A stretch of 64,000 nt of DNA from Balneolales bacterium ANBcel1 (GCA_029688905.1 JARULB010000005.1:1-64000), one strand, 5' to 3'; positions 37,034 to 46,952 are shown, numbered from the stretch's first letter. Program-made: numbers and translations. The notes: a model not told the origin generated them from the sequence alone.

Positions 37034-39174
37034 CAGCGCCCCCGGTGTGATAGGATGGTTGGAAGGTCACGCGCCCGGCCGCGAACGGTAACCGGCTGGC
37101 CTTTGCGGTATTGCTGTCCCGCCAGTGGGAACTGGGCATAGACGGTGCCGGACCCGACCATCTGCACCTCAAACCCCGCCTCGCGGAGCCAGGCCGACGC
37201 TTTTCGCATGCTCATACCGCGCACATCCGGTACCAGCGCATGCGCATCACTGATGGCGGTACTGTCACGGCCGGCAAGTGTCAGATGCACCGGATCGGAT
37301 CGCATGATGCGTTCGCCCGGAGCCGGGTTTTGTGACGCGACATGATCTCCATCGCCCCGGAACCGGTAGCGCAGGTTGTAATCCTGCAGGATGGCACGGG
37401 CCTCATCGATGCCACGCCCCTGCAAATTGGGTGCCACAGCCCACATTCGTTGCTCGTCCTCTTCCACGGGGGCAAGATGCAGTTCGTCATCCAGGCCGAT
37501 CAGCCGCAGCGCGACATTGCGGAAAACGGGTCCGGAGATGAATCCTCCGTAATAGCTAATGCGCGGCTCGTCCAGCATCACCAGGCAGACATACCGGGGA
37601 GCATCGGCCGGAAAAAAGCCGGCAAACGACGCCAGATAACGAGCCTGGTATCTGCCGTCAATAAACTTTTGCGCGGTTCCGGTTTTGCCTGCGATGCGAA
37701 ACCCGTCGATTCTGGCGAACTGCGCCGTGCCCGAATCGGTAACCACGCTTTCCAGAACAGGCGTCAGCTTTTCAATGGTTTCGGGTTTGATCACTCTGCG
37801 CACTTCCTGAGGCCGGTTTCGTTTGACCTCGCGGCCCCGCTCATCAAGCACTTTCTCAACGATGTAGGGGCGCATCATCACTCCGTTATTGGCAAAAGCG
37901 GCATAGGCCTGGGCCATCTGCAGCGGCGTCACCTGCACCTCATATCCGATGGAGAGCCAGGGCTTGGTAACGGCCGACCACTGCCAGGGCTTGCGAAGGC
38001 TGCCCGACTCTTCACCCGGAAGGTCGATGTAGGTCTGGCTGCCGAAGCCGAAATTCCGGACGTACTGATAGAAGGTTTCGGAGGAAACACGCCCGGCAAC
38101 CTCCGAGGTGGCAATATTGGATGATTTCTGAATGGCTTCATGAAAACTGATGGTACCCAGCGGGTCATGGTCACGCATCATCTGGCCGCTGATAAGCCTT
38201 CGGCCGTTGCCGGTATCGAACTGCTCATCGAGCTGAACGAGATTGTTCTCCAGGGCGGCAACCGCCGTCACCAGTTTGAAGGTGGAACCGGGCTCGATCA
38301 TGTCGGCGACGATCGTATTGCGCCGGTGCTCGGACGGGGCGTCGGCCGGATGGTTCGGATCGAACGACGGGTAATTGGCCATTGCCTTGATGGCACCGGT
38401 GCGGGGGTCCATGATAACGATAGAGCCACGGGCCGCTCTCGCCCGCTCAACCCCCAGCCGAAGCTCTTCTTCGGCGATGGCCTGAACATGCGCGTCGATT
38501 GTGGAGACCAGGGTATAGCCCTGCTCCGGTTGCTTTCGGGGAGCGCCCACATAAGCCCGGATACGCCCGCTGCGGTCACGGCGCACCTGCCGCTCTCCGT
38601 CCCTTCCGCGCAGGTAGTCATTGTAGGAGGCCTCCATGCCGCCCATACCGTTCAGCTCCCTGTTTACATAGCCTATCACATGTGACGCCAGTGATTCGTA
38701 ATTGTACCGGCGGCGGTATTGTTCCTCGAGGATAACCGCTCTGTGATCAAAATTTCGCACATAATCGGCCGCTTCGGAACTCAGGTTTCGCTCCAGAACC
38801 ACATAGCGTGATGCCGGCGGTGCAGAGCGAATCCTCTGCTGATACCAGGAAGCCTGCCGGGTGCCTACTTTGGCCAGCTCTTCTGCAAAACGGTTGAGGT
38901 CGTCACGGGTAGTTCCGGGCAGAAGCGGGTCAACGGCCACGGTGTAGGTTACGGTATTGCCGACCAGCTCCCGGCCCTCGCTGTCAAGAATGAGTCCGCG
39001 CTGGGCTGGAATGGAAATGACATCGATCGCCTGTTCGCTCCACAGTGCCCTGAGCTGCGCGCCTTCCAGCCACTGCACCCGGATAATCTGCAGACCGATG
39101 GCAAACGGCATCAGGAGCAGGAGTCCGAATACCACAAACATGCGGTTTAATATGTGTGTCTGGAAATCTGACAT
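37033..39174 (-). CDS. ftsI: division transpeptidase FtsI (PBP3-like) with PASTA domain
   Basis: A class B penicillin-binding protein that crosslinks septal peptidoglycan. The 713 residues comprise an N-terminal membrane helix (about 12-32), a dimerisation domain, a transpeptidase domain with the active-site SxxK in PGSTFKL (about residue 300), SxN in KSSN and KTG in AGKTGTAQK, and a C-terminal PASTA domain (about 645-700, beginning VPDVRGMS). It is encoded directly after the FtsL-like gene. Confidence 0.95.
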   Translation of the reverse strand: MSDFQTHILNRMFVVFGLLLLMPFAIGLQIIRVQWLEGAQLRALWSEQAIDVISIPAQRGLILDSEGRELVGNTVTYTVAVDPLLPGTTRDDLNRFAEELAKVGTRQASWYQQRIRSAPPASRYVVLERNLSSEAADYVRNFDHRAVILEEQYRRRYNYESLASHVIGYVNRELNGMGGMEASYNDYLRGRDGERQVRRDRSGRIRAYVGAPRKQPEQGYTLVSTIDAHVQAIAEEELRLGVERARAARGSIVIMDPRTGAIKAMANYPSFDPNHPADAPSEHRRNTIVADMIEPGSTFKLVTAVAALENNLVQLDEQFDTGNGRRLISGQMMRDHDPLGTISFHEAIQKSSNIATSEVAGRVSSETFYQYVRNFGFGSQTYIDLPGEESGSLRKPWQWSAVTKPWLSIGYEVQVTPLQMAQAYAAFANNGVMMRPYIVEKVLDERGREVKRNRPQEVRRVIKPETIEKLTPVLESVVTDSGTAQFARIDGFRIAGKTGTAQKFIDGRYQARYLASFAGFFPADAPRYVCLVMLDEPRISYYGGFISGPVFRNVALRLIGLDDELHLAPVEEDEQRMWAVAPNLQGRGIDEARAILQDYNLRYRFRGDGDHVASQNPAPGERIMRSDPVHLTLAGRDSTAISDAHALVPDVRGMSMRKASAWLREAGFEVQMVGSGTVYAQFPLAGQQYRKGQPVTVRGRARDLPTILSHRGR

Positions 39175-39175
39175 A

Positions 39176-39736
39176 CTATTTTGGCAGAACTATGACCGGG
39201 TCCATGGCACCTCCGGTAACCATGCCCATTGATTCGGCGCGGCGATAGACTTCCGAGGGGCCGGTCGCCCGATCGAAGTTTCTTCGCGTGTCGGTGTATA
39301 TGCGGTGGGCGCGCTCGTGGTCACGGCGCAGCTCCTGCACTTCACGCAAGGTGTTTTGAGTCTGGAAAACATGGGTGAGATACATGGAGCCTGCAATTCC
39401 CATGGCAATGGAAAACAGGATCAGTTTCCAGGGCGACCACAGTTTCACTTTACCGGTTGCCGTTTTTTTCCTGCCGTTGCTTGGGCTGCCGTTTCGGCCG
39501 TTTCCACCGGCATGGCCCTGCCGGGTAACGCCCATGGAACCGGAAGAGCTGCCCTTAACGCCGGTCCGGCTGATCACCGTGCCGCTTCCCGCCGGCCGGG
39601 TTCGCAGAGAATCCGCAACCGGACCTGATCCGCTCATCTTTGAATATTTTACAGTGCCTGATGTTGATGAGGTGGCCTCTGATATTCTTCGGTGCATGCT
39701 GCCGGTGCCATGTGATGCCGGAGTGTGAATCATCAT
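39176..39736 (-). CDS. ftsL: FtsL-like division protein
   Basis: A 186-residue bitopic protein: about 95 residues of basic Ser/Gly/Thr-rich cytoplasmic tail, one membrane helix (WKLILFSIAMGIAGSMYLTH), then a short coiled coil (REVQELRRDHERAHRIYTDT). Size, topology and position between rsmH and ftsI fit FtsL, although the sequence is poorly conserved, as usual in this family. The long cytoplasmic tail is longer than in most FtsL proteins. The start overlaps the rsmH stop by 4 bases. Confidence 0.75.
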   Translation of the reverse strand: MMIHTPASHGTGSMHRRISEATSSTSGTVKYSKMSGSGPVADSLRTRPAGSGTVISRTGVKGSSSGSMGVTRQGHAGGNGRNGSPSNGRKKTATGKVKLWSPWKLILFSIAMGIAGSMYLTHVFQTQNTLREVQELRRDHERAHRIYTDTRRNFDRATGPSEVYRRAESMGMVTGGAMDPVIVLPK

Positions 39737-40713
39737 GAGACACCTCCCCGGCGGCCGGCCGGCTTGTTGTGCGCGGAATCCGGAGATTGCCGCTCCTGCC
39801 CGGGGCGCTTGAACGCCACCCGCAGCTTCGCGCTGCGTGCCCGGGGGTTCTCCGCTATTTCACTGTCGGACGGCACGATCACTTTTTTGCGAAGCACCTC
39901 CATGGGATTAATTTCATTTCCGTAAAAATCCTTGACCGGCTTGCCCTCAAAGTTGCCGTACCTGAAGTAGTTTTTGCACAGCCGATCCTCCAGCGAGTGG
40001 TAGGTGATTACCACGAACCGGCCCTCGTCACGCAGCAGCTGCAGACCTTTTTCCAGAATCCGCCTGAGCATCTGAAGTTCGCCGTTCACCTCAATGCGCA
40101 ATGCCTGAAAGATCCGAGCCAACGACTTGTTCCGGAACCGCTCCGGAATTACACGTGAAACGGCCTCGCGCAGCTGACCCGTTGTCTCCAGCGGCCTTGC
40201 GTCGATGACAGAGCGGGCAATCCGCTTGCTTTCACGCTCTTCCCCATATTGAAAAAACAGGTCGCGCAGCACTTCGTAGTCACTGTTATTTACGATATCG
40301 GCGGCCGTCCGCGTCTGCAGAGAACCCATGCGCATGTCCAGCGGACCATCCTGCTGAAAACTGAATCCGCGCCTCGCCTCATCTATTTGATGCGAAGATA
40401 CACCCAGGTCCAGCAGAATCCCATCCATTGTACCCTGACACTCCTTTGGCAGCAGGACATCCAGGTAACCGAAATTGCCCCGAACCAGCGTCACCCTTTC
40501 GTCTTCCGCAAACCGTTGCTTTGCAAGCGCTATCGCCTCCTCATCCTGATCAACTCCGAACAGCCGCGCATCACGGTCCAGCTGATCGAGTATCTGCGCA
40601 GCATGCCCCCCGCCACCAAGAGTGCCGTCTACATAGGTACCATGAGGATCGGTAACCAGCAATCGCACTGCTTCATCGCGCAGTACGGGTTTGTGATACA
40701 AAGCAGGAGTCAT
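39733..40713 (-). CDS. rsmH: 16S rRNA C1402 N4-methyltransferase RsmH (MraW)
   Basis: A 326-residue methyltransferase that modifies cytosine 1402 of 16S rRNA. The N-terminal HKPVLRDEAVRLL and SAM loop YVDGTLGGGGHA (residues about 27-38) are diagnostic, as is LLDLGVSSHQIDE near residue 105. It overlaps mraZ by 4 bases, the standard first pair of dcw clusters. Confidence 0.97.
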   Translation of the reverse strand: MTPALYHKPVLRDEAVRLLVTDPHGTYVDGTLGGGGHAAQILDQLDRDARLFGVDQDEEAIALAKQRFAEDERVTLVRGNFGYLDVLLPKECQGTMDGILLDLGVSSHQIDEARRGFSFQQDGPLDMRMGSLQTRTAADIVNNSDYEVLRDLFFQYGEERESKRIARSVIDARPLETTGQLREAVSRVIPERFRNKSLARIFQALRIEVNGELQMLRRILEKGLQLLRDEGRFVVITYHSLEDRLCKNYFRYGNFEGKPVKDFYGNEINPMEVLRKKVIVPSDSEIAENPRARSAKLRVAFKRPGQERQSPDSAHNKPAGRRGGVS

Positions 40714-41168
40714 TGCGTGAGGCCATCTCCCATTACATTTTCGAACATGTTGCGGTAAGTTTCCGGATCGAGCTCTTCATCGGCCTTGGCCAGTACATCC
40801 GGAGCCCAGAGCTCAATGCTGTCGCCCATGCCGATAAAAATCACCCTGCTGTTGATGCCGGCCCACTCCATCAGTTTTGACGGCAGGGCAAGCCGGTTGT
40901 TTTTATCGAGCGACAGATCTTCAGCAGATCTCAGAAAATTTCTTAAAACAGTCCGGTTCATGAACCGAAATTCATTGACACCGGACAAGCGATTCTCCAC
41001 TTTTTGCCAGTACTCTTCCGGATAGAGAAGCAGGCATCGCTCAAGCCCCCTCAGTATTGTAAAATTATCCTGCCCCTGAGGCGGCAAATATTTACGCAAC
41101 CGTGCCGGGAAGCTGACGCGACCTTTACTGTCGATAGAGTGATCGTATTCTCCTTTGAAGCTTGCCAC
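40710..41168 (-). CDS. mraZ: transcriptional regulator MraZ
   Basis: A DNA-binding AbrB-fold protein that controls the dcw operon by binding repeats at its own promoter. It contains two SpoVT/AbrB-like repeats, recognised by EYDHSIDSKGRVSFPA and DKNNRLALPSKLM. The start was set at a GTG at 41168 (152 residues), because MraZ proteins begin a few residues before this motif. The longer ATG frame from 41243 would begin inside the operator at 41237-41261. It is the first gene of the cluster. Confidence 0.95.
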   Translation of the reverse strand: MASFKGEYDHSIDSKGRVSFPARLRKYLPPQGQDNFTILRGLERCLLLYPEEYWQKVENRLSGVNEFRFMNRTVLRNFLRSAEDLSLDKNNRLALPSKLMEWAGINSRVIFIGMGDSIELWAPDVLAKADEELDPETYRNMFENVMGDGLTQ

Positions 41169-41236
41169 GGTTCCGTCCGTTCTGAAGAAATCTGCCGGTT
41201 TTTTGATTGCTATCAGGCAGAAAAGTTGCACAATCT

Positions 41237-41261
41237 CCCACAACTTCCCACCTTATCCCAC
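41237..41261 (-). promoter_or_regulatory. MraZ operator, three GTGGG repeats
   Basis: On the minus strand, three exact GTGGG boxes lie at 41257-41261, 41247-41251 and 41237-41241, each separated by five bases (10-base period). A degraded fourth (GTGCA) follows. This is the arrangement known for MraZ binding boxes. The site lies 69 bases before the proposed mraZ start and directly after the -10 element. Confidence 0.93.
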
Positions 41262-41291
41262 AAAGTAGGCTATTTTGGAAATAGAAGTCAA
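41262..41291 (-). promoter_or_regulatory. dcw operon promoter
   Basis: On the minus strand, TTGACT (41286-41291) and TACTTT (41262-41267) are separated by 18 bases, a good sigma-70-type promoter. The MraZ boxes start immediately downstream, so bound MraZ would cover the start of transcription. Confidence 0.8.
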
Positions 41292-41687
41292 GCAAAAACC
41301 TGTTTTTCCGGTAACAATTTTATAATGATCTGATGGACATTGGGTGACAAGCCTCTGAAATCGAATCAAAATCACGAATGTACATTATTAGCACACATAT
41401 CCTGTACATAGCAGATGTTCTGGTGGGAGATTTTCCCATGAAAATGCAGTATGCTGCAATATCAGACTGTCCATGTATTCCGCCGGGCCGTATTCGGGAT
41501 GGAATAACCGGGGCCAGCGGGAATCCACCTGGAAGAAAAGGCAAACCGTGCGGAGGCGACAGACCTGTTCCAGGTTTGCGGGTCCATCATTCAGGGTGTA
41601 TACCGCCGGCACGGAAACGTACCCTTCGGACAGACCTGTTTCAGGCTGGCGGACCATTCCGGCAGCATGGGTCGGTTGGAGGCGAAT
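41292..41687. repeat. intergenic region with 17-base direct repeat
   Basis: Between thrA and the dcw promoter. It holds two copies of GACAGACCTGTTyCAGG (41558-41574 and 41629-41645, one mismatch), 71 bases apart. Each copy contains the small palindrome CCTGTTyCAGG. A minus-strand frame of 89 codons (41388-41657) crosses both copies but resembles no known protein. No clear terminator for the thrA transcript was seen. Confidence 0.35.
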
Positions 41688-44123
41688 CTATTTCAGCAGG
41701 CGGCGGCTGATTTTCTGGATATCTCCAAGCACACCGGCGGCGGTTACTTCCTTGCCGGCTCCGGGACCCTGAATGATGAGCGGATTATCGTAATATCTCC
41801 TGGTTCGGATGGAAATCAGGTTGTTGGTATCCGAAAGGGTGCCCAACGCTGACGATTTGGGCACCGAGGCGATCCCCACTTTTACAACTCCCTCCTCAAG
41901 ATGTCCGGTATAGCGCAGCACTTCCCCACGCTCGCGGGCCTGATCCACCCGTACTTTCCAGGCCTCGTTTTGCTCCTCCAGCCGTTCGAAAAACTGATCC
42001 TGGGGGATGGATTTCAGCGCGTCCGGAATCAGGTTTTCGACTTCGATGTCCTCTCGTTCAAACCTCAGGCCGATGGTTCGGGCAAGGATCAGGAATTTGC
42101 GGGCCACATCCTCACCAGAGAGGTCGTCCCTGGGGTCGGGCTCCGAAATTCCGGTTTTCCTGGCCGTGCGCACCACTTCGTCAAACGGAATCCCTTCCTC
42201 CAGCTTGCTGAAAAGGAAGGTCATGGTTCCGGAGACAACTCCGGATATGCTGATGATTTCATCCCCGCTGCGCATCAGGTCCTTGAGAGTCTGTATGACC
42301 GGCAGTCCGGCTCCCACGGTTGTTTCGTAGAGATAGTGGGTGCGTTTGTTCACCGTGTAGCTGAGCAGCTCGTCAAAAAACTCCTGCTCGAAACTGTTGG
42401 CCCGCTTACTCGGGGTCACCACATGGATGCCGTTCCTCAGCAGCCGGGGATACATCCGGGCGACCTCAGCATTTCCGGTGGCATCCACAAAAACCGACCG
42501 GTAGGGATACTCCTTGATGAGGTGATCCACGATAAACTCCCAGTCGGTGGGCTGCCCCTCCTCCACCCGGTCAGGCACCCTGGCCGCAGGGATGCCCAGC
42601 GGGTTCCAGGCCATCTTCCGAGAATTGCAGGCGCCGATGATGCTCAGATCGACTTTGGGGTCTTCCAGCCCGTGCAGAATATCGAGTACCTTGCCGCCGA
42701 TGGCTCCCATGCCGGCGATAAACAGGCGGACCCGGTGTGTATGGATGCAGAAATGGTCATTGAGCAGGCGAACCGCCATTTCCGCTTCCCCGTTTTTCAG
42801 CAGCAGGCTCAGGTGGCGGTTGGCCAGGCCTTTCGCCATACCAAGCGGGGCGATACCATTCTCGCCCAGCACCGACAAAACCGCACCGCTGATACCCAGG
42901 TCACGCTCCAGTTTTTCACCGATTACCGTGACCATGGAAACGTTGTCCAAAATGTGTGGCGTGTCGATGAGGCCGGTGCCATACTCGGTTTCAAACTCGT
43001 CGAGAAGGGCCGAGCGCGCATCCTCGGCCTGATGGACATGCACCACCACCGTGATGCCGTAATCGGAGGATGCGGCGGCATGAAACAGGATCGAAATATC
43101 GTGGTGATCCAGCGCCTTGAGAGCCCGGTAGCTCATCTCATGGATGCGATCGAGTCCGCGGCTGCGCAGCGCAATGGCAACAATGTTCTTCTTCAGCGAT
43201 ACGGAGCGAAGGCGGCCCGGCGTTTCCCGGTAGTCCCTGGTTATGACCGTCCCGTTATTCTCCGGGTTCATCGTATTCTTGATCAGGATCGGAATGTTGC
43301 GCGCCTGAAGCGGTAGCACGGTGCGCGGGTGGAGCACCTTGGCTCCGAAATGGGACATTTCCGCGATTTCCGAGTAGTGGAGCTGTGGGATAGTGACGGC
43401 GGTCGGCACGATATCGGGATCGGCGGTAAGCACGCCGTTCACATCGGTCCAGATCTGGACCTCCTGCGCGTCAAGCGCTTCGCCGAACAGGCTGGCGGTA
43501 TAGTCGGAACCGGAGCGGCCCAGTGTGGTGATCTCCTTGTCTGTGGTTGATCCGATAAATCCGGTAATCACCGGGACCTGCCCCTCAATCGGGTGCATCG
43601 CCTCGCGGATCAGGTGCAAGGTGGTGATGGTATCCACGTCGGCATCCCCGAAGCGGTTGTTGGTACGCACCAGCTTGTGCGTATCGAACGCCTGCGACGA
43701 CTGGCCGGCAGCGATCAGTGCCGCGGAAAAAATCCGGGAAGAGAGGCGTTCGCCGTAGGAGACAATGCTGTCGCTGATTCGGCCGGTTACCGCCGGCTGC
43801 TGTTCCAGATCGATCAACTCCCCCTCCAGCTCATCCAGCAAAGCACGGATGGCCTCGTACAGACCCGATGCGCGTTCCGGATCCAGTGCCTCATAGGTTT
43901 CCAGATGGCGTTTTCGAAGTGACCCAAACCGTTCCCGCCAGGCACCCCCGGAATTGACGGCCAGCTGCATCAGGGACAAAAGCTCGTCGGTGACGCCGCC
44001 GAGAGCAGAGACCACAACTGCTATTTCCGCCGTTTTCTTCTGCTCGTTTACAATAGTTACAGCATTCCGGATGCGATGGACATCATACAGGGACGTCCCT
44101 CCGAACTTAACAATACGCAGCAT
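41688..44123 (-). CDS. thrA: bifunctional aspartokinase/homoserine dehydrogenase
   Basis: It catalyses the first and third steps from aspartate to homoserine, which feeds methionine and threonine. The 811 residues comprise an aspartokinase domain (1 to about 290, with KFGGTSLYD at the start), tandem ACT domains (about 310-455) for allosteric control, and a homoserine dehydrogenase domain (about 465-811, Rossmann loop GMGAIGGKVLD). It is the third gene of the met operon, 3 bases after metX, so it lies under the SAM riboswitch. The threonine branch gene thrB is not nearby, so the metL name would be equally fair. Confidence 0.95.
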   Translation of the reverse strand: MLRIVKFGGTSLYDVHRIRNAVTIVNEQKKTAEIAVVVSALGGVTDELLSLMQLAVNSGGAWRERFGSLRKRHLETYEALDPERASGLYEAIRALLDELEGELIDLEQQPAVTGRISDSIVSYGERLSSRIFSAALIAAGQSSQAFDTHKLVRTNNRFGDADVDTITTLHLIREAMHPIEGQVPVITGFIGSTTDKEITTLGRSGSDYTASLFGEALDAQEVQIWTDVNGVLTADPDIVPTAVTIPQLHYSEIAEMSHFGAKVLHPRTVLPLQARNIPILIKNTMNPENNGTVITRDYRETPGRLRSVSLKKNIVAIALRSRGLDRIHEMSYRALKALDHHDISILFHAAASSDYGITVVVHVHQAEDARSALLDEFETEYGTGLIDTPHILDNVSMVTVIGEKLERDLGISGAVLSVLGENGIAPLGMAKGLANRHLSLLLKNGEAEMAVRLLNDHFCIHTHRVRLFIAGMGAIGGKVLDILHGLEDPKVDLSIIGACNSRKMAWNPLGIPAARVPDRVEEGQPTDWEFIVDHLIKEYPYRSVFVDATGNAEVARMYPRLLRNGIHVVTPSKRANSFEQEFFDELLSYTVNKRTHYLYETTVGAGLPVIQTLKDLMRSGDEIISISGVVSGTMTFLFSKLEEGIPFDEVVRTARKTGISEPDPRDDLSGEDVARKFLILARTIGLRFEREDIEVENLIPDALKSIPQDQFFERLEEQNEAWKVRVDQARERGEVLRYTGHLEEGVVKVGIASVPKSSALGTLSDTNNLISIRTRRYYDNPLIIQGPGAGKEVTAAGVLGDIQKISRRLLK

Positions 44124-44126
44124 ATT

Positions 44127-45191
44127 TCAGGTCAGGGATAAATGATATTTGCGAGACAATTCCGGGAAATGAGATTTAACAAGATTTTGAATTTCTTCAA
44201 ACTCAATAAGAAAAGCGTCGTGGCCGTTTTCGGACTCCAGTTCGGCATAGCGACCGTTTGCCAGGAGTGCGGCAAGTTCTTTCTGTTCGTCTACCGGGTA
44301 CAGCACATCCGAGCTGATTCCGATAACCAGTACGGGAATTTCAACATTTCCGAGCACCTCTTCAAACGAACCGCGGCTACGGGACACATCGTGGCTGTCC
44401 ATGGCCACTGTAAGCCGATGGTAGGTAACCGCATCGAACCGCTCGACCAGTTTGTAGCCCTGGTAGTTCAGGTAGGATTCCACCTGGAAGCACGGTTTGT
44501 CCTGCTGCTGGTTTCTGCCGAATCGTTTTCCGAACGATTTGGCGCTGCGGTAGGTAATCATGCCCATCATGCGGGCGGCCGCGAGTCCGTCGGCCGGAGG
44601 ATCCTCCGGCGGATAGTGCCCGTCTCTCCATTTCGGGTCGCTGGTGAGCGCTTTGCGCTGTGCTTCGCCGACCCCGATGGCCCAGGCCGAATGATCCTTT
44701 CCCATGGCGATGAGCACAAGCTGCTCCGGCCGGCTGTCCATGATCCCGAATTCCAGGGCCTGCATTCCCCCCATGGACGCTCCGATTGCGAACCGGATTC
44801 TGCTCACACCGAGATGATCCAGAAGCCGCTGCTGCACCCGAACCATGTCGCGGATGGTTACGACGGGGAAATCCCCGCCATAACGCTTTCCGGTCTTCGG
44901 GTTTATGGTCAACGGACCGGTAGTTCCGTAGCAGCTGCCCAGCACGTTGCTGCAGATGATATAATGCTCGTCGGGGTCCAGCAGCCGGCCCTTGCCGAAA
45001 AATCCGGTCAGCCATTTATCGGCCGAAGCATGGCCGGTAAGGGCGTGGAAGACCACCACGACATTACTCATATCCGCATTCGGAGTACCCCAGGTGTTGT
45101 ATGCGATTTCGAGTTCCGGAAAAGTGAAACCGGCTTCGGTTACAAACGGTTCAGGGTCCTTGCAGATGATGGAATCGGGATGATGGGACAT
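44127..45191 (-). CDS. metX: homoserine O-acetyltransferase MetX
   Basis: An alpha/beta-hydrolase-fold enzyme that acetylates homoserine. The 354 residues include the nucleophile elbow GASMGGMQALE near residue 147, the Asp near SSDVLYP and the His in ENGHDAFL, completing the catalytic triad. The partner MetY upstream uses its product with sulfide. The ATG at 45191 is 14 bases after the metY stop. Confidence 0.95.
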   Translation of the reverse strand: MSHHPDSIICKDPEPFVTEAGFTFPELEIAYNTWGTPNADMSNVVVVFHALTGHASADKWLTGFFGKGRLLDPDEHYIICSNVLGSCYGTTGPLTINPKTGKRYGGDFPVVTIRDMVRVQQRLLDHLGVSRIRFAIGASMGGMQALEFGIMDSRPEQLVLIAMGKDHSAWAIGVGEAQRKALTSDPKWRDGHYPPEDPPADGLAAARMMGMITYRSAKSFGKRFGRNQQQDKPCFQVESYLNYQGYKLVERFDAVTYHRLTVAMDSHDVSRSRGSFEEVLGNVEIPVLVIGISSDVLYPVDEQKELAALLANGRYAELESENGHDAFLIEFEEIQNLVKSHFPELSRKYHLSLT

Positions 45192-45205
45192 AATTGCCTA
45201 CGGTT

Positions 45206-46567
<1,362 letters not shown>

Positions 46568-46569
46568 TC

Positions 46570-46610
46570 AAAAAAAAAGCCTCAACCGGTGCCGATTCCG
46601 GAAGAGGCTT
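46570..46610 (-). terminator. SAM riboswitch terminator
   Basis: On the minus strand, stem AAGCCTC/GAGGCTT with an inner CCGG/CCGG part is followed by a run of nine T bases. It lies between the aptamer and metY, so it is the expression platform. The terminator is expected to form when SAM is bound. Confidence 0.9.
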
Positions 46611-46629
46611 TCATTAAAAACCATCTTCC

Positions 46630-46748
46630 CTCATCTTTCCCTCGGAACAAACGATCGTTCCGGAGCAGGATTTAGCACCTGACCCCCGTTTCCGGGGCGG
46701 TTGCTAAGGCTTCGCAGGGCCTGATCCCTCCACCTTTCTCAATAAGAG
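46630..46748 (-). ncRNA. SAM-I riboswitch (S-box leader)
   Basis: On the minus strand, the aptamer begins with CTCTTATTGAGAAAGG, has the conserved GGAGGGATCAGGCCCTGCGA and CCTTAGCAACC blocks, then GGTGCTAAATCCTGC, and closes with GATGAG pairing back to the start. This is the standard four-way junction of the S-box class, which binds S-adenosylmethionine. It is followed by a rho-independent terminator and the metY-metX-thrA genes. Confidence 0.96.
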
Positions 46749-46769
46749 ACTTTCTAACAATGTAAAAGA

Positions 46770-46812
46770 ACAGATAAAAGAAAGGCCCTTCTCGAGATGT
46801 CGGGAAGGGCCT
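46770..46812 (-). terminator. upstream terminator, between leader frame and SAM riboswitch
   Basis: On the minus strand, a 9-bp perfect stem (AGGCCCTTC with GAAGGGCCT, 12-base loop) is followed by TTTCTTTT. It lies before the riboswitch on the same strand, so it could stop transcription before the aptamer is even made. Confidence 0.85.
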
Positions 46813-46842
46813 GCAAAATCACTTAAAACGCACCAGTGCCCC

Positions 46843-46878
46843 TCACCTGCCGTGGCAGGACATACAACACATGGACAT
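46843..46878 (-). CDS. Met/Cys-rich leader peptide MSMCCMSCHGR
   Basis: An 11-codon frame between the met promoter and the upstream terminator, with ATG at 46878 and TGA at 46843. Three of its 11 residues are Met and three Cys, the two sulfur amino acids. The frame is bracketed by complementary bases: GCCCTT abuts the ATG, and AGGGGC begins with the last base of the stop codon. The same GCCCTT also matches the AAGGGC arm of the downstream terminator. This is the layout of an attenuator leader peptide. No Shine-Dalgarno sequence is visible. Translation is inferred. Confidence 0.55.
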   Translation of the reverse strand: MSMCCMSCHGR

Positions 46879-46923
46879 AAGGGCGTTTCGAGATATCATA
46901 TCATTTAAATTTAATACAAGGCA

Positions 46924-46952
46924 AGTTTACTGCATAATGATGCCTATGTCAA
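46924..46952 (-). promoter_or_regulatory. met operon promoter
   Basis: On the minus strand, a perfect TTGACA (46947-46952), a 17-base spacer and TAAACT (46924-46929). Transcription would start near 46917, about 38 bases before the leader frame. Confidence 0.85.

Noticed and set aside
41169-41243. Longer mraZ start at the ATG at 41243
   Set aside because: It would place the start inside the three-box MraZ operator, and the added residues do not fit the family.
41388-41657. 89-codon minus-strand frame after thrA
   Set aside because: No family resemblance; it crosses the DNA-level repeat at 41558-41645 in different frames, so the repeat rather than a protein seems to be the conserved unit.
46843-46878. 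CxxCH haem-binding motif in the 11-residue leader peptide (CMSCH)
   Set aside because: The peptide is too short to fold or be exported, so the match is most likely a by-product of its Cys/Met richness.
46770-46900. A second metabolite-binding riboswitch in front of the SAM-I element
   Set aside because: No known riboswitch core could be matched; the short Met/Cys-rich frame with a terminator is a better explanation.
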